64,000 nt of DNA, taken from positions 1 through 64,000 of the forward strand of contig NZ_JAKRWM010000014.1 of assembly GCF_022352055.1 (NCBI RefSeq), in the 5' to 3' direction. Shown one piece after another: positions 9,327 to 17,659 of the stretch. The notes beneath the pieces are model-generated. The model did not search any database. It saw only the letters and a program-made list of their open reading frames with translations, and was not told where the DNA came from. The number at the start of each line of letters is the position of its first letter. Positions within the stretch are counted from its first letter, which is position 1. Position numbers and translations under genes: made by a program. The stretch comes from Cohnella mopanensis (GTDB taxonomy: Bacteria; Bacillota; Bacilli; Paenibacillales; Paenibacillaceae).

Positions 9327-11258
9327 TTATTTACGGAAAAACCACTGTTCTCCGGCAAAGTTTTGCGCAATCCCCCACCCTTTGTCGGAGAAGTTGCCGA
9401 TTTTGGCGTTCACCGCAACCGGAGCGGCGATATTCTCGCTGTGGATGAAGTACCAGACCTTGTCGGCGAAGTTTTTCTTAATTTCCTCGCGTTTTTGTTT
9501 TGCTTGCTCGATTGGAAGCTCACGTAAGCTGAAGATGGACTGGAACAAATCCTTAACGTCCTGCGGAGGCTCCTCGCCTTGAGCGCCGGCGCTGTTCCAC
9601 CATTGATCCCATAGCGGCGCCCATATGTTCTGCCCCCACTCCGACCGCGCCCATTGCACTGGCCCCGGCGTGAACATAATCGTCGCTTTCAGCTGATTCG
9701 CTTTATTGCGGGTCGTCCACAGCGTGTTATCGATTTGCTTGAGCGACACGTCCAGGCCTAATTGCTTCCACTGCTCCACGACGAGTTGACCGAGTGTCGC
9801 AAAGTCTGCCATCTGCGTCGACACTTCAAGCGGAATGGTGAACGTTTTGCCGTCCGGTCCTTTACGCAGGCCGTCTTCGCCTTTCTTCAGTCCGATCTCG
9901 TCAAGCAGTTTGTTGGCCTTGTCGAGGTCGCGCTCCGCTCCCTGGAACGCTGCCGGATTCGCGAATCCGTAGAACACGGTGTCGTCGATTTCTTGTTTGT
10001 CGAGAGCAAGATTGAGCGCTTGGCGGAATCGCGCGTCGCCGACGACTTGACGCCATACCGGGTCATCGAATGTCTGGTTCAGTTCAATATCGTTTGCGGT
10101 CCGGTGCAGGTTATTAACGTACACCTTATAGCCGCCTTCTTGCTCATGCTCCTTCAGTAAGGAGACATCCGGAATGGATACGTACTCGTACGAGTGATCG
10201 ATCTCTCCCGCCATGATTTTCAATTTTACGACTTCCAGGTTTTGTACGAAATTGCTCTCGAGCTTGTCGATGTACGGGAGCTGATTGCCTTTAGCATCGA
10301 CTTTAAAGTAATAAGGATTGCGTTCGTATAAGGCTTTGTCGCCCGATTTCACTTGAATGTAAGGCGTCAGCACCGGGAAACCGACCGCCTTCGGATAGGA
10401 GAACTCGGTGTTCAGCAAGTCTTTGGAGATGAATAGCTTCGCCCATTCTCCGGTGCCGAAGTTCGCGGCTTTAATTTCCGGTTCGAGTTGTTCGAGCGGC
10501 GTATACTTCGTATGGTATTTTTGTAGAAAATGTTTCGGCTTGATCAGTTCCGTATATCCCCGCCATCCTTGTACGGCAAGCTGCATCAGGAATCCGCCGT
10601 AAGGCTTATCGAAAATGATTTTGAACGTATAGTCATCGACAACCTGGAACGTGAACGGTTTACCGTCCGGCCCCGCCGACGATTTCAGCCATAAAGGGAA
10701 CACGGGGGTTAGCTCTGGGTTGAATAGTACATCCTCCACGGTGAATTTTACGTCCTCGACCGTCAGCGGAACGCCGTCCGACCATTTTTGGCCTTCGCGC
10801 AACGTGAACGTAAATTCCTTCTGGTCGTCGCTTACTTTGAAGTCCTTCACGACATTAGGAGTCACCTCTTCGCCGAGCAAGCCGGGCGTGTTGACGAGAG
10901 GTTCGTTGTTAATGATGAATACGTCATTGTCGATCACGACGTCTGTACGCGCAGTGCGCAACGTACCGCCGTACGTTCCGATTTCAAGGTTCAAATAGTC
11001 GGCGGGCAGCTCATTTGTCAGCTTCGGCTCAAGCGGGAGTCGGTCAAGGACAGGAGGTAAGTTTTTACCGCTAAAGAAAGGCGATTCACCGTACTTCGAG
11101 CTAGATGAGGAAGAGGGAGACGATGATGGAGTGGAAGAGTTGTTGACGTCGGCGGTAGCGGGGGCTGCGGCGTCTTTCGAATCGGACGATTGGCAGCCTG
11201 CCAGCGTTAGGCTGGAAATAAGTAGTATAGATAATAAAGCTTGCGTTATTTTTTTCAT
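9327..11258 (-). CDS. Family 5 extracellular solute-binding lipoprotein (OppA/DppA class)
   Basis: A 643-residue lipoprotein: signal peptide ending in lipobox LTLAGC (Cys22), then a Ser/Pro-rich linker (about residues 30-55), then an SBP_bac_5 fold (YGGTLRTARTD, LREGQKWSDGVPLTVEDVKFT, FRQALNLALDKQEID). It would capture the substrate outside the membrane and hand it to the OppB/OppC-like permeases. At over 600 residues it belongs to the larger members of the family, some of which bind oligosaccharides or large peptides. Genomic context (sulfatase plus FGE) suggests a sulfated ligand, which is inference only. Confidence 0.92.
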   Translation of the reverse strand: MKKITQALLSILLISSLTLAGCQSSDSKDAAAPATADVNNSSTPSSSPSSSSSSKYGESPFFSGKNLPPVLDRLPLEPKLTNELPADYLNLEIGTYGGTLRTARTDVVIDNDVFIINNEPLVNTPGLLGEEVTPNVVKDFKVSDDQKEFTFTLREGQKWSDGVPLTVEDVKFTVEDVLFNPELTPVFPLWLKSSAGPDGKPFTFQVVDDYTFKIIFDKPYGGFLMQLAVQGWRGYTELIKPKHFLQKYHTKYTPLEQLEPEIKAANFGTGEWAKLFISKDLLNTEFSYPKAVGFPVLTPYIQVKSGDKALYERNPYYFKVDAKGNQLPYIDKLESNFVQNLEVVKLKIMAGEIDHSYEYVSIPDVSLLKEHEQEGGYKVYVNNLHRTANDIELNQTFDDPVWRQVVGDARFRQALNLALDKQEIDDTVFYGFANPAAFQGAERDLDKANKLLDEIGLKKGEDGLRKGPDGKTFTIPLEVSTQMADFATLGQLVVEQWKQLGLDVSLKQIDNTLWTTRNKANQLKATIMFTPGPVQWARSEWGQNIWAPLWDQWWNSAGAQGEEPPQDVKDLFQSIFSLRELPIEQAKQKREEIKKNFADKVWYFIHSENIAAPVAVNAKIGNFSDKGWGIAQNFAGEQWFFRK

Positions 11259-11273
11259 AGGTATCGTGCTCCT

Positions 11274-12683
11274 TTAAGTTAAGATTTTGCGATTCTCGGT
11301 TAATTGGCTTTTAAGCCATAAGTCAAACTTCAGGAACGGATCTCCCGCGTCCTTCAGTCCCTTGTACAGTCGGGCGCGCAGCTCGGAAAGAGCCTCGGTA
11401 TGCGCGGAATCTCCTATAACATTGCGTAATTCGCCCGGATCGTTATGAAGGTCGTACAGTTCGTCGATATCGGTCATGTTCCAGACGTATTTGTAGCGCT
11501 CCGTGCGGATCGCCCGCTGGATGTACAAGCCGAATTGCTGACCGTTGTAAGTCGAGATAATGTCTTTGCGCCAATCATCCGGCGTCTGTCCCTGAAGAAG
11601 CGGCTGTAACGAACGACCTTGGAAGAAGCTCTGCACCGGCAAGCCTGCCAGCTCCAACAGCGTTGGCGGAAGGTCGAGCAAATTGTATACGAACTCCTCG
11701 CTACGCTGCCCGGCGGCGATAGCGGCGGGATACTTCACGATAAGGGGGACTCGAATAACATCGTCATACAGGATGTAATGTTTATCCATCATGCGATGGC
11801 CCCCGCACATGTCGCCATGGTCGGTGGAATAGACGACGATCGTGTCGTCCTCCAGCCCGAGCGATTTCAGCTTCTCAAGCACAAGACCGATGGCAGCGTC
11901 CATCTGGCTTATTATCGCGTAGTATCGGCGGACTACCGGCTCCCAGTCGTCCCACGTGTAATCCTCGACCCGCCAGTTCAACAATTGCTGTTTTTGGATG
12001 TACGGCTTATTCTCGAAAGTATCGGGAAAGCTTCTCCATTGCGGGATATTCTCCCCGTCATACAGATCGAGAAAACTTTGATGCGGTTGGCATGGCAAAT
12101 GCGGCTCGGGGAAATCCAGTCTCAGGTGCCACGGCTCATCGCTCTTGCTATATTTCTCGATAAGCTCGATAGCCTGATCGGCAAGCCAATGCGTGCGCGT
12201 ATCTTCAAGCGCTACCGGATCGACTCCGCCGAAAAACCATTTTACGAGGTCCGTTGGCGGCTGCTCGTCCGGTAATTTCGATTTGCGATATTCACGATAA
12301 TCCCGTTCGCTTCTATAATCGCCGAAACCGAATGCGTCCGGCTGATGATTCTGATGCACGTGCCATTTGCCGACATAGCCGGTTTGGTATCCATTGTTCT
12401 GCAGTTCCTTCGTCCACGTGTACCCGTTCGGGTCAATCTCGCCGTTCGGTACGAGGTCCGCATTCCAGAATGCGTTGAACGTCTCCGGACGGACGCCCGC
12501 AAGCAAAGCTTGTCTTGCCGGACAGCAGAGCGGAATCGGAGTATATGCGTTCGTGAATGCGATTCCTTCCTCCGCTAGCCTGTCGAGATTCGGAGTCTTG
12601 ACCGGATAATCGCGACTGTAGCCGATGCTGTCGTAACGGTGTTGATCAGATAAAATGAATAATATGTTCGGTTTGCGCGACAT
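11274..12683 (-). CDS. Type I sulfatase (formylglycine-dependent)
   Basis: A 469-residue alkaline-phosphatase-fold sulfatase that hydrolyses sulfate esters. The N-terminus (NILFILSDQHRYDSIGY) carries the metal-binding Asp/Gln, and the active-site motif C-x-P-x-R is at residues 53-57 (CCPAR), so Cys53 should be converted to formylglycine. Further metal-site elements are STDHGDMCGGH and DKHYILYDDVIRVPLIV. There is no signal peptide, so it acts in the cytoplasm on imported substrate. It lies 30 bases after the FGE gene that would activate it and 15 bases before the ABC binding-protein gene, all on one strand. The substrate (carbohydrate, choline or aryl sulfate) cannot be told from sequence. Confidence 0.93.
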   Translation of the reverse strand: MSRKPNILFILSDQHRYDSIGYSRDYPVKTPNLDRLAEEGIAFTNAYTPIPLCCPARQALLAGVRPETFNAFWNADLVPNGEIDPNGYTWTKELQNNGYQTGYVGKWHVHQNHQPDAFGFGDYRSERDYREYRKSKLPDEQPPTDLVKWFFGGVDPVALEDTRTHWLADQAIELIEKYSKSDEPWHLRLDFPEPHLPCQPHQSFLDLYDGENIPQWRSFPDTFENKPYIQKQQLLNWRVEDYTWDDWEPVVRRYYAIISQMDAAIGLVLEKLKSLGLEDDTIVVYSTDHGDMCGGHRMMDKHYILYDDVIRVPLIVKYPAAIAAGQRSEEFVYNLLDLPPTLLELAGLPVQSFFQGRSLQPLLQGQTPDDWRKDIISTYNGQQFGLYIQRAIRTERYKYVWNMTDIDELYDLHNDPGELRNVIGDSAHTEALSELRARLYKGLKDAGDPFLKFDLWLKSQLTENRKILT

Positions 12684-12713
12684 GCACTCACTCTCCTCTA
12701 CTGGTATACATCT

Positions 12714-13625
12714 TCATAGGTCCGCCGCGCAGCGGAAGCCGATGTTGCCCGTCGAGCTGTCCGGCGTATTCGAGCTTCGCGCGGCCACGCGGTATCGGTT
12801 GCAATACGAGCGGTGACAGAGATACGATCCTCCTCGCATGGATTTGGCGCCGGCAGCGCCGCGATCGAAGGAGTCGGCGCACCACTCCCAGACATTGCCG
12901 ACCATGTTATATAGCCCGTAGCCGTTCGGCTCATATGTATCCACGGGAGCCGTTCCCTCATACCCGTCGCTCGCGTGATTTTTGACCGGGAACTTGCCCT
13001 GCCAGATGTTGCAACGATGCACCCCGTCAGGCGTTAGCAAATCCCCCCATGGATATCGCTTCTGGACGAGTCCGCCGCGCGCGGCATATTCCCATTCGGC
13101 TTCCGTTAGAAGTCGTTTGCCTGCCCATTGGCAATAGGCCTGAGCATCGTTCCACGATACATGTACGACCGGATGGTTAAGTCGGTCATCGATCGACGAG
13201 TAGGGGCCTTCCGGATGGCGCCAGCTTGCCCCATTAACCTGCCACCACCACGGCGTTTGTTGGACGACCTGCATGACGTGAGCACCCGTATGCTCAGGGA
13301 CGAGTAGATGAAACACGAACGACCAGCCGTACCGTTCAGCATCCGTTCTATACTCCGTATCGCGCACGAATGTCCTGAATTGCTCGTTGGATACGGCACA
13401 CTGATCAATAGCGAAAGGCGCAACGGCCACTTCGCGCACGGGACCTTCTCCATCCTGCGGAAACCCTTCCGGGTCGTTGGTTCCCATTAGGAACTTTCCT
13501 CCGGTCAGCCGTACCATGCCTGTACGATCCTGAACCGACGGTAAGGTAGATATCCTCTTCGCGCCGCTAGTCCCTGTCAACGCGATTCCCCTCGAAGCGG
13601 AGCAGCAATTGCCCGTGCGTGTCAT
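12714..13625 (-). CDS. Formylglycine-generating enzyme (sulfatase activator)
   Basis: Oxidises the active-site Cys of the neighbouring sulfatase to formylglycine. The 303-residue product has the FGE-sulfatase fold from about residue 37 ([16 protein letters not shown]) to the end ([10 protein letters not shown]). The catalytic, copper-binding cysteine pair is intact as CHRSYC (Cys270 and Cys275) in a stretch very close to human SUMF1. ATG 13625 with AAAGGAG upstream is chosen; the frame from TTG 13658 starts in the leader terminator. Oddity: residues 7-12 (CCSASR) contain C-x-A-x-R, a look-alike of the substrate motif. It is the first gene of the unit, behind a consensus promoter. Confidence 0.92.
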   Translation of the reverse strand: MTRTGNCCSASRGIALTGTSGAKRISTLPSVQDRTGMVRLTGGKFLMGTNDPEGFPQDGEGPVREVAVAPFAIDQCAVSNEQFRTFVRDTEYRTDAERYGWSFVFHLLVPEHTGAHVMQVVQQTPWWWQVNGASWRHPEGPYSSIDDRLNHPVVHVSWNDAQAYCQWAGKRLLTEAEWEYAARGGLVQKRYPWGDLLTPDGVHRCNIWQGKFPVKNHASDGYEGTAPVDTYEPNGYGLYNMVGNVWEWCADSFDRGAAGAKSMRGGSYLCHRSYCNRYRVAARSSNTPDSSTGNIGFRCAADL

Positions 13626-13656
13626 GCCAACCAGCTCCTTTCCGACTCTCAGACGC

Positions 13657-13708
13657 AAAAAAAGACCATTCTTCCTTCTCGTAAGAAGGACAATGATCTC
13701 CAGTGGTC
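13657..13708 (-). terminator. Leader stem-loop / attenuator of the FGE-sulfatase-Opp unit
   Basis: On the minus strand GACCA...TGGTC (outer arms at 13704-13708 and 13664-13668), with an inner CCTTCTTACGAGAAGG stem, is followed at once by seven T (13663-13657). It lies between the promoter and the FGE start, so it would stop transcription before the first gene unless overridden. Confidence 0.7.
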
Positions 13709-13753
13709 TGGTTGACTATTATTCCTAGAGGATAACTATGAATTATTTAGTAA

Positions 13754-13782
13754 ATATTACACTCGCTGCATTGAAGTGTCAA
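13754..13782 (-). promoter_or_regulatory. Sigma-A promoter of the FGE-sulfatase-Opp unit
   Basis: On the minus strand TTGACA (13782-13777) and TAATAT (13759-13754) are separated by 17 bases. Transcription would start near 13747 and run through the leader hairpin into the FGE gene. Confidence 0.8.
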
Positions 13783-13819
13783 TAGTTTATCCGTTACGTC
13801 TACAATTGTCCCGTCAAGC

Positions 13820-13871
13820 GCACCAGCCTCGTCTGAAGAACGAAGGCCAAAAAAGTGCCTTGATCGAGCCG
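13820..13871. repeat. 52-bp direct repeat, right copy
   Basis: Same sequence and orientation as 4846-4897 with a single mismatch (C to A within CTGAAGCACG). It lies just upstream of the promoter of the FGE-sulfatase-Opp unit, so the two copies bracket that roughly 9-kb unit. Confidence 0.9.
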
Positions 13872-13917
13872 CACCGGCCTTCTTTCCCCTTACAACAGAG
13901 AAACCTAATAGTATCTC

Positions 13918-13995
13918 CAGTATGTAAATTCAGAATACATCGCACTGTGGGGCAATACCCTATGGCGATGTATTTTTTATGCATAGAAGTCGACA
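13918..13995 (+). repeat. Dispersed hairpin element (ATGCC family)
   Basis: CAGTATGTAAATT, then arms AATACATCGC (13934-13943) and GCGATGTATT (13965-13974), a T run, then ATGCATAGAAGTCGACA. The whole module, flanks included, recurs at 43934-44010. It is not directly downstream of a plus-strand gene, so it is more than a simple gene terminator here. Confidence 0.75.
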
Positions 13996-14085
13996 AGAAG
14001 CCGAAGTCAAACTTTGCGTGCTCTTGTATCAGCTGGGCGATTGCACGCATAAGTTAACTAACTAAATACGGTTGGGGGCAATGAA

Positions 14086-14694
14086 ATGCACTGGTTTTCT
14101 ATCGTCATCATCGGTATTGCTGCAAATATAGATAATTTAGGAATCGGCGTAACATTTGGAGCGCGCTCGACTAGAGTACCTTTCCTATCCAATATTTTAA
14201 TTGCTTTATTTTCCATGGCAGCGACGTATCTGGCAATGTCCGCAGGATTATATCTATCTCGCTTCATTTCACCGTTTTGGGGCAATCTAGCCGGAGGTTT
14301 TGTTATCATTTCCCTTGGCATTTGGGGAATTCTCACTACCTTATCACCAGGCAAAAAAGCGGAAAGAGAAGCCGAAAGCAGTGACAATAATGATGCCCCT
14401 GATTACCTAGCCGATAAAACGGATAAAAATAATGACCGCATCATATCGTGGGTCGAGTCGATTTCACTGGGCTTTGCATTGGCGATTAATTGCATAGCAA
14501 GTAGCATAGGCGCTGGTGCCAGCGGGGTGTCTCCATTATTTTCGGCAATTTCGGTCGGTCTCTTTTCTCTTCTATCTATTGATATGGGCATTCGACTGGG
14601 GAGTAGGGTTGCGAAATCGTGGCTTGGGAAGTATTCCAATTTACTAGGGTGTATCTTGTTAATTATCATCGGTTGTTATGAAATTTTCGTTTGA
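14086..14694 (+). CDS. ytaF: YtaF/MntP-like integral membrane protein
   Basis: A 202-residue protein with about six membrane helices in two halves, each opening with a similar motif (IGIAANIDNLGIGVTFGA near residue 5 and SISLGFALAINCIASSIGAGASG near residue 125), separated by an acidic, Asn/Asp-rich cytoplasmic loop (residues 88-118). This two-fold repeat with acidic residues in the helices is typical of the YtaF sporulation membrane protein and the MntP manganese exporter. In Bacillus subtilis ytaF is expressed in sporulation; its transport substrate is not settled. It is a single-gene unit followed by a terminator hairpin. Confidence 0.8.
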   Translation: MHWFSIVIIGIAANIDNLGIGVTFGARSTRVPFLSNILIALFSMAATYLAMSAGLYLSRFISPFWGNLAGGFVIISLGIWGILTTLSPGKKAEREAESSDNNDAPDYLADKTDKNNDRIISWVESISLGFALAINCIASSIGAGASGVSPLFSAISVGLFSLLSIDMGIRLGSRVAKSWLGKYSNLLGCILLIIIGCYEIFV

Positions 14695-14730
14695 CCAAAC
14701 CCCGTTCACGAGTTAGGAGGGACAGCGCCA

Positions 14731-14795
14731 AACGCGGATTTGAGGGCGGTGACAGCTTGCCGGAAGGCGGACTGTTGCGGTCCTTTTTAAGTTTA
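14731..14795 (+). terminator. Terminator hairpin within a two-copy dispersed repeat
   Basis: GGAC (14769-14772) pairs with GTCC (14780-14783), followed by five T. The surrounding 64 bases (CGCGGATTT...TTGCCGG...CTGTTGCG) align with 46195-46258, where the stem reads GGGCT/AGCCC. The base changes are compensatory, so the hairpin is conserved as structure. Confidence 0.7.
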
Positions 14796-14800
14796 TTTAT

Positions 14801-14839
14801 TAACGAACATAGTTCTTTACGAACACTGTTCGTTATGAT
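14801..14839 (+). promoter_or_regulatory. TetR-type operator and promoter of the efflux/monooxygenase cassette
   Basis: TAACGAACA (14801-14809) and TGTTCGTTA (14827-14835) form a perfect 9-bp inverted repeat, and a second nested repeat ACGAAC/GTTCGT overlaps the right arm. The right arm runs into TATGAT (14834-14839), a good -10; the -35 is weak. The TetR-family protein encoded by the third gene (17660) is the obvious candidate to bind here. Confidence 0.7.
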
Positions 14840-14918
14840 ATAACTTAGATACGCCTTGAATGGATCGCGAGTACATTCGGGGATGAATGGAACTACTAAA
14901 TAAAGGAGGGGTGGACCA

Positions 14919-16346
14919 ATGACAATACAATCTCATAGCGCTCAAGCTGAATTTTCGATAAAGAAGATTTTGCCGATATTGTTGGCCGTGGCTACCGGAA
15001 TGTTCTTGGTTATTCTAGATAGCACCGTCATGAATGTGGCCGTTCCGAAGCTGGTCCGTACGTTCGACACTAATCTTGGCATCATTCAATGGGTTATTAC
15101 TGCGTATACGCTGGCCTTGTCAGCCGTTATTCCGTTGGCGGGATGGTTCTCGGACCGATTCTCGGCCAAGAGGGTGTTCCTCGCGAGTATCGTTCTGTTC
15201 GTGCTCGCATCTTTGCTCTGTACGTTGGCTCAGACGCCGGAACAGTTGATTGCTTTCCGGATCCTTCAGGGACTGGGCGGCGGCATGGTCGCTCCGATCG
15301 GGATCGCCACGACATTCAGAGTCTCACCGCCTGACAAGCGCGGCTCCGTCATGGGAATTCTCGGCATACCGATGCTGCTGGCTCCGATCCTCGGGCCTGT
15401 GCTGTCGGGCTGGCTGATCGAATACATCAATTGGCACTGGATTTTTCTCATTAACCTTCCGGTCGGGATCTTTGCCTTCTGGATGGCAAAGAAGTACCTT
15501 CCGGCTTCCAAGCCGGTACATGAGTTGAAGTTGGATGTTCCGGGAATGTTCCTAGCCCCAATCGCCTTCGCCTCGCTTGTATTCAGTGTTCACCAAGCGG
15601 GAGACAAAGGCTGGTCCAACGAGTGGACGCTTGCCACGTTAGGGATTGGGGTCGTGGCTTTGCTCCTATTCATATGGAATGAACTCAAACAGAAGCAGCC
15701 GCTGCTCGAATTGCGGACTTTCCGCTCACCGGCGTTCACGCACGGCATTATCCTAGCGTGGATGAACCAGATAGCTTTATTCGGAAGCCTACTGCTGTTC
15801 CCGTTGTATCTGCAGCAGGTTAAGGGGCTCTCTCCGTTAGAGGCTGGACTGTACGTCATTCCCCAAGCGATTTTGTCGACCATCGGTATCAACATCGGCG
15901 GCAAGCTGTTTGACAAATACGGCGTTCGCCCGGTCGCCTTTGTGGGGATAACGTCCCTAGCTTGCGCGTTGTTCGCTTTGACGCAGATCACGGCGGACAC
16001 CAGTCCGTTCTACATCATGTGTAGCTTTGCTTTTGTCGGACTTGGCCAAGGCTTGACGATGATGCAAATCAACACCCATGTGCTTAAGTCGGCTCCCAAG
16101 GAGCTTGTCAGTCGCGTGACCCCGATCACTGCTTCGGCGCAGCAGATCATGTCATCCTTCGGAATTACGATTACGACCGCGTACCTCTCCCGCCAGATGA
16201 GAGACTTGCCTATTCAGCACAGTGTGGAACAGCTGGGGCGCGCATTCGGCCACACCTTCTGGATTACGCTATCCTTTTCGCTCGTCGCCTTGGTTCTTAG
16301 CCTGTTCCTCAGAAAGCCTCTTGTTCTACAGAAGAAAGCACCCTGA
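14919..16346 (+). CDS. DHA2-family MFS drug efflux transporter (EmrB/QacA class)
   Basis: A 475-residue protein with about 14 membrane helices. The first-helix motif of proton-driven drug exporters is clear (LDSTVMNVAVPKL), as are motif A (GWFSDRFSAKRVFL) and motif C (GIPMLLAPILGPVLSGWL). It should pump toxic compounds out at the expense of the proton gradient. The RBS AAAGGAGGGG precedes ATG 14919. It heads a three-gene cassette with a Tet(X)-like monooxygenase and a TetR repressor, a setting that points to resistance against a tetracycline-like or other aromatic polyketide compound; the actual substrate is not shown. Confidence 0.9.
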   Translation: MTIQSHSAQAEFSIKKILPILLAVATGMFLVILDSTVMNVAVPKLVRTFDTNLGIIQWVITAYTLALSAVIPLAGWFSDRFSAKRVFLASIVLFVLASLLCTLAQTPEQLIAFRILQGLGGGMVAPIGIATTFRVSPPDKRGSVMGILGIPMLLAPILGPVLSGWLIEYINWHWIFLINLPVGIFAFWMAKKYLPASKPVHELKLDVPGMFLAPIAFASLVFSVHQAGDKGWSNEWTLATLGIGVVALLLFIWNELKQKQPLLELRTFRSPAFTHGIILAWMNQIALFGSLLLFPLYLQQVKGLSPLEAGLYVIPQAILSTIGINIGGKLFDKYGVRPVAFVGITSLACALFALTQITADTSPFYIMCSFAFVGLGQGLTMMQINTHVLKSAPKELVSRVTPITASAQQIMSSFGITITTAYLSRQMRDLPIQHSVEQLGRAFGHTFWITLSFSLVALVLSLFLRKPLVLQKKAP

Positions 16347-16435
16347 AGATAAACGGTATGTGTAGTATGAATATCCCTTCATTATCCTAAACAATTTCCA
16401 AAGTTTTTCACTATATTGCTAAGGAGTTGGCCGTA

Positions 16436-17608
16436 ATGAAAACAGTATCTAATGATCGCAAACGCATCGCTATTATTGGGGCGGGTCCAGGAGGATTGAC
16501 GCTTGCCTTGATTTTGCAACGCCACGGTATTCAACCCGTCGTTTATGAGCGGGAACCGCATGACATGAGCAGCGAAAGAGGGGGCTCACTGGATATTCAC
16601 GAGGAGTCGGGACAGAAAGCCCTTAAGGAAGCGGGAGTGTACGAGAAGTTCCAGGAAATTGTCCGGTATGAAGGCGAGGATTTCCGAGTCATGGATAAAT
16701 CCGGGAAGATTTATATCGACGAAATTACGGAACAGGATGCCAAAGGCGAGCGGCCTGAAATCGATCGCGGCGTACTATGCGATTTGCTGCTGGGCGCCCT
16801 TGACACCGACTGTATCAAATACGGATATAAACTGGATCGGGCGGTTTCTATGGACAATGGGATGACCGAGCTCCATTTCGAGAATGGGTCTACGGATACG
16901 GTACATCTTCTGATCGGAGCCGACGGCGCCTTCTCTCGTGTGCGTCCCCTGTTATCGGATGTTAAGGCCGAATACTCCGGTCTCACTATGGTAGAACTCA
17001 ATGTTTTGAATGCGGCTGAAGATCACCCTGATCTGGCGGAATTTAACCGGCTCGGCAAAATGTTTGCCTTAGGCGACCACAAAGGCATTCTCGGCCAATT
17101 CAACGGGGACGGGCGCATTAAGGTTTATGCCAGCTTTGAAGCAGAGCGGGATTGGTTGGAAACCTGCGGCATCCCGTTCGATCAGCCGGCAGAGGCCAAG
17201 CGCCGATTGCTGGAGATGTTCAACGACTGGGACGATACGCTGAAAAATTATTTCCGCTATGCGGAAGACGCCGTTCTGCCCAGACGGATCTATATGCTAC
17301 CGGTCGGCTTTAAGTGGAAACGCAACGCCGGGGTCACGCTTATCGGGGACGCGGCCCATGTCATGTCTCCATTCGCGGGCGAAGGCGTAAACCTGGCGAT
17401 GCTGGATGCTCTGGAGCTGGCACTGTCCATCGTCCAGCATAACAACTTAGCCCAAGCCATTGAGGCGTATGAAGAAAAAATGTATGAGTATTCGTCCGAA
17501 AAGGCTCGGGAGTCGTATGACAACCTTAAGTTGATCTTCTCCGACGATGCCGCGGCTAAGCTCAGCAATTTGATGAACCAGTACCATGAACAGTATAGCC
17601 AGCAATAA
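16436..17608 (+). CDS. FAD-dependent monooxygenase, Tet(X)-like
   Basis: A class A flavoprotein hydroxylase of 390 residues. FAD/NADPH signatures are the N-terminal Rossmann motif (IAIIGAGPGGLTLALILQ, residues 10-27), the DG region (LLIGADGAFSRVRPLL) and the GD motif (LIGDAAHVMSPFAGEGVN). Length and local wording (GGSLDIHEESGQKALKEAG, then PEIDRGVLCDLLL) parallel the tetracycline-inactivating Tet(X) enzymes more than generic salicylate hydroxylases. ATG 16436 is chosen because AAGGAG lies nine bases upstream; the frame from 16427 starts with TTG inside that spacing. Whether it really degrades tetracyclines is an inference; many relatives oxidise other aromatics. Confidence 0.85.
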   Translation: MKTVSNDRKRIAIIGAGPGGLTLALILQRHGIQPVVYEREPHDMSSERGGSLDIHEESGQKALKEAGVYEKFQEIVRYEGEDFRVMDKSGKIYIDEITEQDAKGERPEIDRGVLCDLLLGALDTDCIKYGYKLDRAVSMDNGMTELHFENGSTDTVHLLIGADGAFSRVRPLLSDVKAEYSGLTMVELNVLNAAEDHPDLAEFNRLGKMFALGDHKGILGQFNGDGRIKVYASFEAERDWLETCGIPFDQPAEAKRRLLEMFNDWDDTLKNYFRYAEDAVLPRRIYMLPVGFKWKRNAGVTLIGDAAHVMSPFAGEGVNLAMLDALELALSIVQHNNLAQAIEAYEEKMYEYSSEKARESYDNLKLIFSDDAAAKLSNLMNQYHEQYSQQ

Positions 17609-17659
17609 CGCTCCGGGCGGCGGGTTTACTATTTTCTTCAGGCGTGCTATAAGGGAAGT

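Noticed and set aside
13640-13760. T-box riboswitch in the leader of the FGE unit
   Set aside because: A terminator hairpin is present, but I could not find the conserved T-box sequence (UGGN-ACC) or the stem I specifier loop.
13872-14085. yybP-ykoY (manganese) riboswitch before the YtaF/MntP-like gene
   Set aside because: The stretch is occupied by the dispersed hairpin repeat and shows none of the conserved yybP-ykoY loop sequences.
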